The position numbers and the translations under genes are program-made. 64,000 nucleotides of DNA from Citrus sinensis (lineage: Eukaryota > Streptophyta > Magnoliopsida > Sapindales > Rutaceae). The stretch lies in contig NC_068558.1 in NCBI RefSeq assembly GCF_022201045.2, forward strand, positions 558,001-622,000. The letters are read 5' to 3'. Under the pieces are notes generated by a model. That model had not been told where the DNA came from. It was given only the letters and a program-made list of their open reading frames with translations, and did no database searches. This document shows positions 35,984-48,234 of the stretch, one piece after another. Every line of letters starts with the position of its first letter. The stretch's first letter is position 1.

Positions 35984-37356
35984 GATTTGAGGTTAAAATT
36001 ATAAAATGAAATTCAGTGGAGGCCATAATGGAAGCTAGAAGTGAATCATTATTGAGGTTTATGCCCTTTACACCTAGGCAATTAATCGATATCTCAACTT
36101 CAAGGGACAAAGCTTTAATCCATCATATTAGCTAGTAATGGTCGTGTTCCTGGACAAAATAGGAAAAGAGTTGCAATGTGGAATGATTTGCCAACTTCTA
36201 TTAAGTTTGTTAATATAAATCTCCATGGTGTTTTCTTTTTCTTTTTCTTTAATCTCAAATTAAATGGCAGCTGATCATTTAAGTTTTGGGCAGCATGTTT
36301 CCAGTTGCAGAACTGATTTCCTAGATAATGAACAAGCAGCTGAATACGAGCTACCATCTTCATAAAAAACCTAAAAGCTCAACTTCTCTTTCTCTCTTTG
36401 AAATATATGTAGGGTATCCAAGGTCCCAAAATCCCAAAAAGCTTAGGGGAACATGCATTATTCTTCATAATAGGATGAAAGGAATGTTTGGCACTACTGC
36501 AAGAAGTAATGGGTCCCCTTATATATTCCATGATCTTACTCTTAGTCTGAGAATCTTGACTAATTTAACTTCTAATACCAACCCCAATATCCCCTCAATT
36601 ACTCTATTTCATTTTCTTCTTTTGCTAAGCACCATTCGCGATTTGTCATATCCAAATGATGAAGACGAGTCAAATCCGAACCTGAATTTGATAAACACAT
36701 TCATTCAGCTGTTAATTTGGTACTTAGCATTTGCAATAATAAGGTCTGGTTTTAAATGCCCTAGCGCTAGTGGTGCGATTGACCCACAAGAGATTGCACC
36801 CTGTACAATAATACTTGGGCCCTTAGCAAACACAAACGCTTCAAAATTTTGAGCTATAGCAGAAAGCTTATGATTTTGTCTCCTTGACACTGCACACGCT
36901 TCATCATAACCGTTGAGAAATTAAGTCAACTGCGTTAAAAAGCTTTGCTTTCGCTTTTGTTTTCCCACTTTTGTTGTTAAAAAGAGAGATATTAAATCCA
37001 GTGGTAAGATTTTATTGTTCAGAAGTTTATTAATTTAACTGTTGGATTGGGGACGATTTAAATCAAGTAGTAAGAGGTCCTACATATATGATATCATTAA
37101 AATGAAGAATTGAGAGATTACTTGCTTAAACATATAATACATGCTTTGCCTTATAAAGAAAGGCAAGGGGGCCAGGCCAGCTTAAGGATATATTTGGACG
37201 AAAACTATATATAGTTGAGAGCTATTATGTAATGCTATCTCTTTAAACCATCAGCAGCACATCTTATAGCATTTTTCTTCTTTTAATTTACTTTTTGAAA
37301 GTTTTGACTTGCAGTAAAAGGATCTCAAGTCTCTTCTGCCACATTTGAATTAACAA
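35984..37356. other. Intergenic, with one unrecognised long ORF
   Basis: Apart from the 174-codon plus-strand frame at 36328-36852 (listed), I see no gene, repeat boundary or structured RNA. A short AT-rich duplicated phrase about a bias toward ttaaatccagtggtaag / taaatcaagtagtaag near 36990 and 37060 may be repeat-derived. Confidence 0.4.
36328..36852 (+). other. Unrecognised 174-codon ORF
   Basis: An open frame of 174 codons in DNA of ordinary AT content, long for chance. The predicted product has a basic N-terminus, a hydrophobic middle (ITLFHFLLLLSTI), an acidic NDEDESNPN patch and a hydrophobic stretch near 125-145 (FIQLLIWYLAFAII). The opposite strand is also open over 36890-36705. I recognise no family, and no flanking splice sites or promoter stand out. 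It could be a fortuitous frame, a transposon relic or a lineage-specific gene. Confidence 0.25.
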
Positions 37357-37372
37357 TCGTATATATAAGATT

Positions 37373-37549
37373 ATTATTATTTTTTGGTTGTAAACCATCC
37401 AACGTCCTGCAACCGCATTGGGCCTCGACTAATTCAGATTCAGGGCAAGGCTCTTTACCCCTCTCAAATAGTGTGTTTAGTGGGGATCGAACTTGAAAGC
37501 TCTTCCGACAAACTCAGTCTACGCTGCCAACTGAGCCACAACCATTTGG
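37373..37549 (-). mobile_element. tRNA-derived SINE with 16-bp target duplication
   Basis: A 177-bp insert on the minus strand. Its head reads GTTGTGGCTCAGTTGGCAGC, a good Pol III A-box, followed about 45 bases on by the B-box AAGTTCGATCCCC; the body ends in an A/AAT-rich tail at 37373-37386. The 16-bp sequence tcgtatatataagatt is repeated exactly at 37357-37372 and 37550-37565. Together these are the full structural marks of a recent plant SINE. Confidence 0.9.
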
Positions 37550-37669
37550 TCGTATATATAAGATTTTAATCAAAGTGCACTCCGTGGCGCATGATCAAGA
37601 TTTGGGATACGGAGATGCGTTGTGGGATCCACAACATTCTGATTTTTTTTTAAATGTGTGGATAATTAT

Positions 37670-37745
37670 TTTTTAATGAATATATATAATTCTTTTTTAA
37701 CGAATATATATAATTCAATTTTAATGAATATATATAATTCATTTT
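37670..37745. repeat. Three imperfect tandem copies of an aatgaatatatataattc unit
   Basis: The unit of about 24 bp recurs at roughly 37674, 37699 and 37722 with small changes (aatg or aacg start). Confidence 0.75.
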
Positions 37746-38158
37746 AACAAAGTGAAAATATTATTAACAAATAAAAATATAAATTGTAATATACTAACAA
37801 ACAAAAAAATCTCTAATGAATTGAAATATGTGATTTTTAACATTTTTGTGGCATCCACACTTTTAAAATTGTGAGAATTTCCTCATTAGAGAATAAGAAG
37901 AAGATGAAGAAGAAGAAGAAGAAGAAAAATCTCTAACCATATTAAAGTTAGGGATGAGATAAAAGAAAATAATGCAGACTATAATATAATGTATTTTATC
38001 TGGTAGTGTATTAAAATATATAAATTTTTTGTCTTTTTTCTTTTTCCTGAATTTAATATACCTAGGGACCCTTGATTTTATATACACATACTTTAATGAA
38101 TTGGGGGACAAACTAAAAAAATAAGAAAAATACATATTCTAATACGATGTAGGTTGTC

Positions 38159-38182
38159 TTGTGTGTGTGTGTGTGTGTGTAT
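38159..38182. repeat. (GT)n microsatellite
   Basis: About 11 GT units just before a Mutator-like MITE. Confidence 0.9.
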
Positions 38183-38207
38183 AGCAATTAACCAATTTTA
38201 TAATCTA

Positions 38208-39060
38208 GGAAAATTATCATTGCACCACCTTTATTTTGTCTTATGTTCATCCAACCACTACAAAATTCTAACATGTACTTTGTACCACCTTTCTTTTCAC
38301 ATTTGTATCAACTTGTCACTTTTGCATTAACACTATTAAATAATTTTAATAAAATGACAATTTTACCCCCAAATAAATTAAAAGACCATTTTATTTTATA
38401 AAAATTTTAAAAAATAAAAAAATATAATGATAAAAATATCCCTAAATTTAATAAAAATAAATCCCAAAATTAGAATTTTTATTTTTAATAAAAATTATTT
38501 TAATTTAAAATTATAATTATAAAAATAATTGCAAAAATTTGGGATTTAATAAAAATCCCCTAAATTATTAAATTTTTAGGATTTATTCTTTTAAGAAATA
38601 AATTCAGTTATTTTAATAAAATTTTACAAATTCATAAATTTTTAATAAATAAATTCATTTATTTTTATTAAAATTTTGTAAAATTATAATTTTTTTATAA
38701 AAATAATTATTAAAATTTTGTAAAATTATAATTTTTTATAAAAATAATTATTAAAATTGTGTAAAATCTAAATTTAGTAAAAATCAATTGAGCACCTCTA
38801 TTTGAGATTTATTTTTTATTAAATTTAGAGATATTTTTATAATTTTAATTTTAATTGTAAAAGTTTTTATAAGATAAAATAGTTTTTTAATTTATTTGGG
38901 GGTAAATTTATTATTTTATTAAAATTATTTAATAGTGTTAATGCAAAAGTGGATAGTTTATATAAATGTGAAAAAAAATGTGATGCAAAGTACATGTTAA
39001 AATTTTGTAGTGGTTGGATGAACATAAAGCAAAATAAAGGTGGTGCAATGGTAATTTCCC
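38208..39060. mobile_element. Mutator-like MITE with ~190-bp terminal inverted repeats
   Basis: An 853-bp element. The left arm starts GGAAAATTATCATTGCACCA and matches, in reverse, the right arm ending GGTGCAATGGTAATTTCCC; the match runs about 190 bp, including atgttcatccaaccactac and tttacccccaaataaatt. The flanks are tataatcta (38199-38207) and tataattta (39061-39069), a 9-bp duplication with one change. The core repeats a taaaattttgtaaaattata phrase and has no ORF. Confidence 0.88.
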
Positions 39061-39069
39061 TATAATTTA

Positions 39070-42000
39070 ATTATAACATCAACAAACAAATATCAGTATC
39101 ATCTTTTAGATTAAAACTTAGGGTAAAATGCTTGTCGATCAAAGAATCAATATGTTGACTTTAAAAAGAGAAAAAGGGAAAGAAAACAATATACGTAGCA
39201 TGCACAAAGTCAAAGGATATATGTGTGTGTGTATAGCTATGATAACAAATAATTATACATCATTTATTTATATTGGATACCATTCAACAAGAATTATAAA
39301 CCCAGCTTTGCTAAGATCATTAGATTCTCCTGGAGAGTCATCATAATTGGCATTTTCAAATAAACATAAGTATTATTTGCTGCAAAGTCTTACCCATATT
39401 AATCGCCAAGTATTGGATAAAAGGTGTTTAGCAACTTTAAAGTGGATGCAAAAGGTATGCATGGTTCAATCTTTATCAGCTAATGTTGATTATTAGCTTT
39501 TAATTTTAGTTTGAAATTTTTCTTCTTCTTCATCATAACTAATAATACATTATTATTATTTCGAGTTGTGGCTTCGTATGAAAGGCATTCTCTGTACGTA
39601 TCATCTGTCCCGAGGAAAAGGGCATAAGGTTTTGTCACTATAGGTGTGGCTTTGTATTCTTTCTCTTGAAAAAAGCTTACAGGGATGACGGAATCTCTCT
39701 GTCTGCATTGGAAGCCAAAGCTGACAAGCCCAAGACAGGCTTTAGATTCTGCTTATTATTAAAGTGTATGCATGCCTCAAAATTATTGATCACCTGGAGC
39801 ACTACACAGTCTTAAGCTAAACTTACGCAAGGCATTTGCCGGATCTTTTTTTCAAGTGTTAAGGGAAGTAGTTGACCGAGTGCACGGCACAGAATTGGGC
39901 TTGTAGCTGTCGCAGTACGCACTCGGGAGGGCCAAGGGCAAGAGGAAAGTTATACGTACATTCATCAGTTATCACCCTCAACTTCAATCCAATGGCATTT
40001 ATTAGCAAAAGTGAAAGAGTTTTAATTTAATGCAGCTATCAACCACTAATGAACCAATCATGACTTTGCTCGAATCAAGGTGAAGGTGGTCTCCTCTTAT
40101 CTGCACGTCGGCCCACAGATGAATCATAGGTCCCCCAGCTGACGTGGACCCCATCCTCGGAAACAAACAAAAACACTTTACTATTCCCACACCAGAGAAT
40201 GTCTACGCCTCTAACCTTTGCGATGCAGCACTTGTCGGCTCGAAGTTCTAATCCTCTGCGCTCAGTCACTCCCACTAAAGGTTAAAAACACTTTTGTTCC
40301 CTATCATGGCCAAGCCCAAACATCAAATTAATTCTCTAAATAATCTGTGATTACCAAGCTAAATGGGTGCCCCGCCGTTATATTTGATTTGATCATCAAT
40401 CAAATATAATTATAGGTCTGATGATGAAATTCAGGAGCTTGGTGTCGCAGACGATCATTCCCTGGCTGTGTTGAGCTTGGACACTTCATGAGCCTCCTCG
40501 GTATTGATCAGGCACAACAAGCCCTCAACCATTACTTAGTGCACGAGAATCAAGAACTGGACACGTGGATGTTGATATTCGAATGGTGAATGACGGGTCA
40601 ATCAGACGGCGGTTATTTTGAGGGCTATATGTCGGTGATGAAGGGGACAAGTGGCCGGACGGTTCAGATGTTTGTTTTTTTTTTTTACTGCAGTTGTTTC
40701 CTCTAGAGAAGCGAAGCGAGGGGCTCACAGTTGTACATGTGTGTGGGGACCACAGAGCAGTGTTGTGCCCATTTGATGTCCTTTTGCCACGTCATTCGTC
40801 ATGGTTGGTGATATGATAACCGTGTCAGATTTTGATGATGGCAACCATACGTAATCACTCGCAACTTTCCTGGCTAATCATCCCTATGAGACCGTGACCA
40901 ACGAAGAGAAGCCTCCTCGAACCAGTTGAAGTTCGGAAACAACTACTTCCACGTATGTAAAATAACATTCATTCGCTAGTCACAACTGCTACCCCAATTG
41001 CAACTGGGCCTGATTATAGAGTAGGCCCATGAGAGATTCCATTAGCACCCTCTATCTCTATTGACATCCTTGTAGCCACTTTCTCCCCATTTACAATTTT
41101 AACCTTTAATTTGTTTACAGTTTACACCCTATTTTCTTCGGTTTTTTTTATTTTTTTTATTTTCATTGTTAAAACAAAGTGGGGAGAGCTGTTGTTGTAG
41201 ATGCAATAAGTTCATAAGCCACCGCAAAAAGGTTTTTAATTATTAAGACTGCCATCAAAATGAGATTTGAAAGTGCCTTTTAATTATTTATTTATTTGTT
41301 TATTTTTTAAAGGAACATAACCTTTACTAGACGATAAGTTAGAGAGAGAACCCAGTATTAGGGAAACACCATTAACAAATTTCTTTCAAGAATTATTTAA
41401 TTGATGTTTCAAGAAAAAGAAAATATTTAATTAAGAAATAATTTAATTTTAAAGATATTCAAGACCGATTCCTCATTAGAAATCCGTTTCCATTGCAATA
41501 GGTTAGAGAATAAGTTTCTACCCTTCAAAAATAATTCATGGAGTTCTTATTATTAGATAGAAGTTTTATTGAAAATAAGACATATATAAGGAGAAGTTAA
41601 ATTTAAGAGAACCATGGTTTCAATTTCATCTATCATCATTGATAAAAAAAAAAATGCTAAATTTATGATCATTCCGGAAAATAGCCGATTTACCTTGAAA
41701 TAAAAATAATAGTGAAGGGTTATTTGTGAAATTAACAATGGGCGTTTTCAGAAAAGATGCATCGTTGAATATTTTTAATGGGTATATTTAGCAAACGGGT
41801 TTTGGAGGGATGCTTTCAGCTCCACTCTACGCATAAATGAAACCATTTTAAATAACCCTGTCTGGTTTACTTGAGTGGAAGATCGGATTCTGAGCCCAAT
41901 GGTATAACTAACTGGGCTTCGCTTCGGCCTTGAATCAACAATTATTATTGAAACTAAAATCGACTTCTCAACGAAGTATTGGGTGCTTTTTTAACCCCCG

Positions 42001-43040
42001 ATGTTCTTTCATTTTTACTAATATTCTCTCATATGAGTCAGTCTTTAAGTTTGATGAATCATAGAGACACGTACAACGTACATTCTTCTCCACATGTGAC
42101 CAAGAGATCTAGTCGTTGGCGTCACGCTTATCATTTATATGATCAATTATGTTACTTCGTAATTTATTTATTGCTCAGTTTTATTATTTAAAAAATTGAA
42201 TGCCACGTGATTTGAGAAGGTAATTATTAAAATCCTAATTTGTAAAAAATTATAGCGTTGATTTATGTTTTATTAGTTACGAAATTCTTATTTGTATTTA
42301 TCTAAGTAAAAGCCCTTATTCAGAGACGATAATTGTTTATTGCGTATTTTATAGAACATTATAGAGGTACGCATTAAAAAAATAATAATAAAATTGATTG
42401 ACTTCAACTTTTATTTGATTTGTCATTTGATTCATCACTTGTGACTTGTAATATGAACATATCAATTATTTTATTTATAAACGAAAATTAAATAATTTCG
42501 GATCCCCTTGCAACTTGTCAAGTTGGTGAAAACTACGAGAGACGTCAACCTTGATGTACTGTAACTTTGATTCTATTAACATAAATTGACTACATTGCTT
42601 TGAATCTCCAGTAAATGAAAAAAAAATAATTAAAAAAATCGCTTAAAGAAAAAGGATTCTAAGGTTTGAAACTCGTAATGCTAACACCACAGAGAGTAGT
42701 GAAAAGACTAAAACACCAGGTAACTCCAAAAGTGTAATCGAATTTGGCGCGTGATACTTGGGTTTTTTGTGTTATATTTCAAACGAATTGTTTGACTGTG
42801 TTATTTCTCTTTACGCGGATTGAAAATGGGTCATTCCCTCGGATAATTCATCCAGTCACTTTCCGACGAACTGGAACTGAACTCAAAATAATCGTCCAAA
42901 CCAAAACCTAGTATAGCAAGTGTCACTCGTGTTCTTCACATTTTGAGATCACCATCTGGTTATCTTCGACCGTTAGATTTGCTTCTTTACGGTCAGATTC
43001 AAATCCGTTAGTGAAGTGAATCCAACTGCAGCCACTCTAC
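39070..43040. other. Intergenic region, no gene recognised
   Basis: The 39560-40950 part is less AT-rich than its surroundings and contains several ACGT-core words (gcacgtcgg, ctgacgtggacc, ggacacgtggatg, gccacgtcat) that resemble G-box/ABRE sites, but no ORF here is convincing; frames of 60-67 codons on the minus strand (40002-40275, 40525-40728) are not recognised. The 41100-42700 part is AT-rich. From about 42900 the DNA becomes the BTB gene promoter and leader. Confidence 0.45.
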
Positions 43041-43965
43041 GGTGAGTCTCTTTTCTGTGTCTCAGTTATCGGGTTTGTGAATTTCTGGTAATTTCTGTGC
43101 CTTTCTATGCTGAACTAATTGGTTAGATAATTTATTTATTTTTTCAAATTCCAGTTTATCTTATTATTTCTAGATTATTTTTTACACATGGCATTTGTTT
43201 TCTGTTTAACATTTGGTATCCTCATATTTGTAGCAATATAATATAAGTGTTCTGTGAATTGATGAGTAAATGATAACTTGGGGAGATAATTGCTCCGTTC
43301 ATCGGCTTTGTAAATGAGAATTCGGCTACTAATCATGTTAGCTAAAAACAGATCGAACTGTTTTCCGATGAAATTTAGAAGATGGTATTGTCATATTGAA
43401 GGTAATCGGCTATTCTATGGCGATTGGATTTGTAACTATTAGTTTCCTGTAAATTTCGGGTATTGAGAAAGAGTCTCTGCCTTTGTGGACTGGTGGAATT
43501 TAGAAGAATAAGTGTATGAAACCTACCAACGCATGAATGCGCTGCGAGGGATTCAGGATACTTTTGTTTCCCATTCTTCATGTTTGAATTTCATTGAAAT
43601 TGTTGCATTGATGTCCATGAAGCTTTTATCCAATCTGAATGACTTCATGGGCATGGTATGCGCTAAACTTGAGATAGCTTGAATCTGACTTGAATAGAAC
43701 TCATTGGCCATTGGGATTTTCACATAATTAAGTAGAATTATCAGAGTACTGTTTGCTTCAACGGCCTTGTACATAAGTTTTTCGCTTAATGTTGTGGTGG
43801 TGGGAGTGTCATGCTTCGAGAGTGTGGCTCACATAATTTCCATTCGTATTGTCAAGGTTTGGAATCCTGATATGTTTGCTTGTCCTCCTTTTCAGCTGCT
43901 TCTTTATTTGAACATTTGGTCTTTCTGTTCCTGAAGCATGAATTTGTTGTTCTTGTTCTCCACTC

Positions 43966-45264
43966 ATGGACATTACGGAAGTGGCCAAGCCCTGTAAATT
44001 CGATGATCGGACTACTAGTGATGTCATCGTACGCCTGAGAAACTGTGAAGGAAGACCTGATAAGTTCTATACTCACTCAAACATTCTTATAAATAAAAGC
44101 AAATTCTTTGCAGATCAGCTCACCTGTTTCAAATCTGGTGCATGCATTGAGATTCACTGCTCAAACTCTAATTATGATTATCATGTTAACCTTCTGAGAT
44201 TGTTGTATCTCCCGTCTGACTTACTTTTAGAGTCTTTGGTATCTGTTAAATCTGCTGTTGAAATTCTTCAGTTAGCAGTTCAATTCGACTGTGAAGAGTT
44301 AACAAAAGTCTGTGTTCAGTACTTGGAGGCCATTCCTTGGGAGGACAAGGAAGAGGAGATAATTTTAAAAGCAGTTTCGAAACTGGGACAAGTAGCCATG
44401 CCCATATTGGCCAGGATCCAACCTGTTGATCTAAGGGCTACTAAAAATGTGTTTGTTTCAGCAGTTCGCTTTGCCACATCCATTGGTGGGCCAGGTCCCC
44501 CATTTGTTGACGATCTTAAAACCTCCGCTCAGGAACAAGTTGAATACATGCTAACCAAAGATGCGGAGACTCCATTAGTTACTGCTGATGATGAAGTAAA
44601 ATCAGTGATGAAAATGGGCCTTTCACAAATCTGCTCTTCATTCGAAAAGGGACTATCTTCCTTGCTTTTGGAGCCTGACCTCACATCAGGAACATTAGAG
44701 GATAAAATAATGCACGGAGTATCTGATGTTGAATGGATATCTAACATACTTCCCAAGATGGATTTAATGAAGGACTTTGTTTCTAGCTGGGCTGAAATCT
44801 CTAGTAAGATTTTGGTGGTGGTTGAAGACAAGAAACTCGATTCTTCCATGTGGGGTTTGAAAACAAAGGTAATTGAAATGACTGCCAAAGTTTTGGAAGC
44901 AGTTGGTTATGGTAGCGTAATACTCCCTTCACCATGCAGGCTAAGATTGCTAAAGACATGGCTACCTTACATAAGGAAGATGAAGCCTCTTTTAGACTCA
45001 AAATGTAGAAAGGAGACAGATTTTCCTTACAAGATGGACGAAGAGCTTTGTGAAAACATAGAGGCAGCAATTGTCCAGCTAATACTGGCATTGCCATCAA
45101 ACCATCAAGCCGATATACTAGCAGACTGGCTGAAAACCGAGCAGGTTAAATATCCTGATTTGAGTGAGGCCTTTGAAGTGTGGTGTTACAGAACCAAGTC
45201 GGCAAAGAGAAGATTGTTAGAAGGAAGCTTGGATAGGGTTGGCAATACCACCCTTAGCCTTTGA
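43966..45264 (+). CDS. BTB/POZ domain protein, At3g05675-like
   Basis: A single-exon frame of 432 residues. The BTB/POZ domain occupies about residues 16-125 (TSDVIVRLRNCEGRPDKFYT, then HSNILINKSKFFADQL). A longer helical C-terminal region follows, as in the plant At3g05675/At1g63850/At2g13690 group, with conserved phrases such as PWEDKEEE and the LPSNHQADILADWL near the end. Such proteins are thought to act as substrate adaptors for CUL3 ubiquitin ligases; targets are unknown. The leader appears spliced: a donor tacggtgagt near 43041 and an acceptor tttcag ending at about 43893, 70 bases before the start codon. The start is the first in-frame ATG after that acceptor and precedes the BTB by a short tail, as expected. 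Confidence 0.93.
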   Translation: MDITEVAKPCKFDDRTTSDVIVRLRNCEGRPDKFYTHSNILINKSKFFADQLTCFKSGACIEIHCSNSNYDYHVNLLRLLYLPSDLLLESLVSVKSAVEILQLAVQFDCEELTKVCVQYLEAIPWEDKEEEIILKAVSKLGQVAMPILARIQPVDLRATKNVFVSAVRFATSIGGPGPPFVDDLKTSAQEQVEYMLTKDAETPLVTADDEVKSVMKMGLSQICSSFEKGLSSLLLEPDLTSGTLEDKIMHGVSDVEWISNILPKMDLMKDFVSSWAEISSKILVVVEDKKLDSSMWGLKTKVIEMTAKVLEAVGYGSVILPSPCRLRLLKTWLPYIRKMKPLLDSKCRKETDFPYKMDEELCENIEAAIVQLILALPSNHQADILADWLKTEQVKYPDLSEAFEVWCYRTKSAKRRLLEGSLDRVGNTTLSL

Positions 45265-46103
45265 GCTATTGTGCTAATGTTGTTGTAAGATTTTTTTTTT
45301 TTCCTTTGGTGCAAAGTTTCTTATAATCCCATTCAATGTAGCGGCAACATATTATGTCCTATTTGATTATTTTGTTTCAATTTCAACGTAGTTTCTCCAT
45401 GCATGAATGATTCTTCCCAACATCATTCAATAGCAGGGCAGTTTTTTGTTGTTCTTTATGTGTTTGTTGTTGGGTGACGGGTGACTGGTGACTGGTGGCA
45501 GGGAGTTGCTAAGCCCACCGACCTAATTATGTTTATAAAATTTCAGGTAGGCTCCGGGGTAGAACGATTGCCCCAACCTCTGGTGGCGTCCTACTTGATT
45601 CCCTCCAATCCATAGACAACTGGTTGGTAATGGTGCCTTCCTACTCTATTCGTATTGTTGTTGTTCTTGCTCATTAAGTTTTGATTTATGTACATAGAAA
45701 TATGAATGGGTGCGTGATAAGCTGCTACGTGTTAGCCGATCATTAGTTGGATTGTGGGACGTCAGCCAATGGTCGGGGAATATGTGATCTGTGATGGCCA
45801 CACCCGATCAAAACTATATATAATATTTAGAACACAACATAGAACAATTGTAATACTCAGTCATTCCTTATTTTACAAACCCGAAAATGCCAAAGGAGCA
45901 CCACGGGGCGCGGGCGCACACTGCGCACGGCACACGGAAAGGGCAGGAAGGACTATTAATTAAAAAATAATGACTAATGACAAACAAAACAAGGGATATC
46001 TGAAATTTTCGGGTTATCTGACGACTGATCCATCTCTTCTCTTCCACCCTTTAGTTTAATCAATCATCCAACTCACCCGTCTCTTAGTCCCTATCTATAG
46101 TTC
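45265..46103. other. Intergenic between BTB and ORMDL genes
   Basis: The first 200 bases are BTB 3' untranslated sequence. A GC-rich patch (45898-45945, cggggcgcgggcgcac) is unusual for this window but has no convincing ORF; a 69-codon frame across it is unrecognised. The right end is the ORMDL promoter. Confidence 0.4.
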
Positions 46104-46113
46104 TATATAAATA
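46104..46113 (+). promoter_or_regulatory. Candidate TATA box of the ORMDL gene
   Basis: TATATAAATA precedes a leader of about 190 nt rich in CT and GAAA repeats. A second TATAAATA at 46250-46257 is possible but leaves a leader of only about 40 nt. Confidence 0.4.
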
Positions 46114-46321
46114 AATAAAGAAACAACAAATACTTTTGTTTTTATTTTTTCTTTTTCCTCTGAAATCTGAAATCTGAAACGCATACATCATCATCGTCAT
46201 CAGATTAAAGAAGGAAAGAAAGAAAGAAAGAAAGAAAAAAGCAAAAAGGTATAAATAGTGAGTAAGTAAAGAAGACGAAGAGAGATTGAGTTGATTGTTA
46301 GTGAGGAAAGGAGAAGAGAAG

Positions 46322-46502
46322 ATGTACGTAAGGACAGTGCCACCGACGGATCTGAACAGGAACACGGAGTGGTTCACGTATCCAGGCGTATGGACGACAT
46401 ACTTATCCATTCTATTCATATCATGGCTTCTCGTTCTTTCTCTCTTCAATTGCTCTTCCGGCATGGCTTGGACCCTCGTTCATCTCTCTCATTTTTTCGT
46501 AT

Positions 46503-46538
<36 letters not shown>

Positions 46539-48234
46539 TGTAGTAGGTCTTTCAGATCCCCTTGGAATTGTAATTTCTGATTTTCATAAATTCCAAATTA
46601 TATATTAAATTACTTAGAATATTAATTTTTTTTAAAAAAATTGAAACGAATAGAGCGTATTTGTGATGGATATGACCTAATTGATTGCCTACGCCCGTGA
46701 AATTGTTGAAATTATACATATAGGCTGAGGTGATAATTGGATAACAAAACAAATAATTTCTTCTTTGATTATTCGATTCGATGCACACTTTTAATTACAT
46801 ATTGTTGTGCTGCGTAGAAACAAGGGCCTAATGTTGTTTTTGGAACCGAATAAAAGATTGTAGAGGAACTTGATGTGTTTGTCGTCACTTGCATTATTGG
46901 TGTTTTTTTTTCAGGTTACTTATCACTTCTTTCACTGGAAGAAGGGGACACCCTTTGCCGATGACCAGGGGATTTACAACGGCTTGACCTGGTGGGAGCA
47001 GATTGATAATGGAAAGCAACTCACCCGCAATAGGAAGTTTTTGACTGTTGTACCTGTTGTGCTGTGAGTGCCTCCCTTGTTCTCCTTATCCAACTCTTGG
47101 AATTGCATCTCAAACTTGATAAGGAATTATTGGATTTCCATTTTTTAAGATATTTGCGTATTAGAAGATAGACCTGTTGGTTATACTCTATCTCTGTCCC
47201 GTCAACTGGTGGTTTCATTAAATGGTTAGAAATACGCATTATTTGATTGCTTCTTCTGGTTCTGCATACCGTTTAGTTTATTTTTATAGTTCATATGAGT
47301 TCATCATTGTGTCTGGTTTAAGGATTAGCATCACAGAGAATTTTTCTGTGGTCCAAGGGGCAAGCCACAATTTCTATCACCGGCATCTATCCACCCATTT
47401 GGCCTGCCAAGTTGGATTTCTTTACAATAGGAAGATGAAGCTTTATAGGAATCTGAAGGGCATGAGTATTGGGGACTGTTTCTGACATTGGGATAACCTT
47501 CAAATAACGCAAGCGTTTGCGTAGATGAATTGAATTTGATCTCTGTTTTTGGCCATTCGTTTGATTTCTAGAACCTTGTTACTCTCAGTCATTTTGACAT
47601 TTTGACTAATCCCTCATTAGACAAAGCTTCTAGCATCATGCTTTTTATTCAAGAAAAGAATGATTTATCAATGTAATCAGTATTGTAAAAGCTGAAACAT
47701 CCATGTGGTCCTGCAATTCTTTGCTTTCTTGTGATGAGTTGGTCCTTTTCTGTCTTCTCGAGTGAGTAGAGTAGTAATGGAGAAAAAAGTTTTTGTTGTA
47801 TGTATATTTTCCTATCTTATAGGTTCTAGCTGAAGTTTTTCAGGAGTTTCTTTTTCTTAAATGAGAACTGTTACAACTGGATGCATAAATAGCTTGCCTT
47901 TGGCTTACCTACCTAAATAAAAATTACTCATTCTACTTAAATTGGTTTTGATTGGATTTTTGGCAAAGGAAAATTTTGAATGTGTTGTGTCTATCAAATT
48001 GGCCAAAATATATGCATGTATGTATGTATGTATGTATGTATGTATGTATGTATGTATGTATATATTTTTTCCTCACCTCTTGTTTCATTTGGCAGGTATT
48101 TGATTGCCTCACACACAACAGACTATCAAAATCCGATGCTCTTCTTCAATACACTGGCAGTTTTTGTACTGGTGGTTGCAAAGTTCCCAAACATGCACAA
48201 GGTCCGAATATTCGGGATCAACGCGGATCATTGA
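46322..48234 (+). CDS. ORMDL-family regulator of serine palmitoyltransferase
   Basis: Three exons, 46322-46498, 46915-47063 and 48096-48234, encode 154 residues, within a few of the usual plant length. The N-terminus MYVRTVPPTDLNRNTEWFTY is characteristic. Four hydrophobic segments follow: about 24-42 (WTTYLSILFISWLLVLSLF), 49-66, 101-113 and 123-138. The conserved loop GTPFADDQGIYNGLTWWEQI (70-89) and the end NMHKVRIFGINADH are intact. ORMDL proteins sit in the endoplasmic reticulum membrane and restrain serine palmitoyltransferase, the first step of sphingolipid synthesis. Intron 1 begins with a (CT)n tract and intron 2 contains an ATGT tract about 30 bases before its acceptor. Confidence 0.96.
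46505..46537. repeat. (TC)n microsatellite in ORMDL intron 1
   Basis: About 16 TC units begin six bases after the intron 1 donor. Confidence 0.95.
48013..48062. repeat. (ATGT)n microsatellite in ORMDL intron 2
   Basis: About 12 tetranucleotide units end some 33 bases before the intron acceptor, next to the polypyrimidine tract. Confidence 0.95.

Noticed and set aside
43375-43774. Minus-strand ORFs in the BTB leader region
   Set aside because: Overlap the probable 5' untranslated intron and show no recognisable protein features.
47222-47485. 87-codon ORF inside ORMDL intron 2
   Set aside because: Lies wholly in an intron, unrelated composition, no support.
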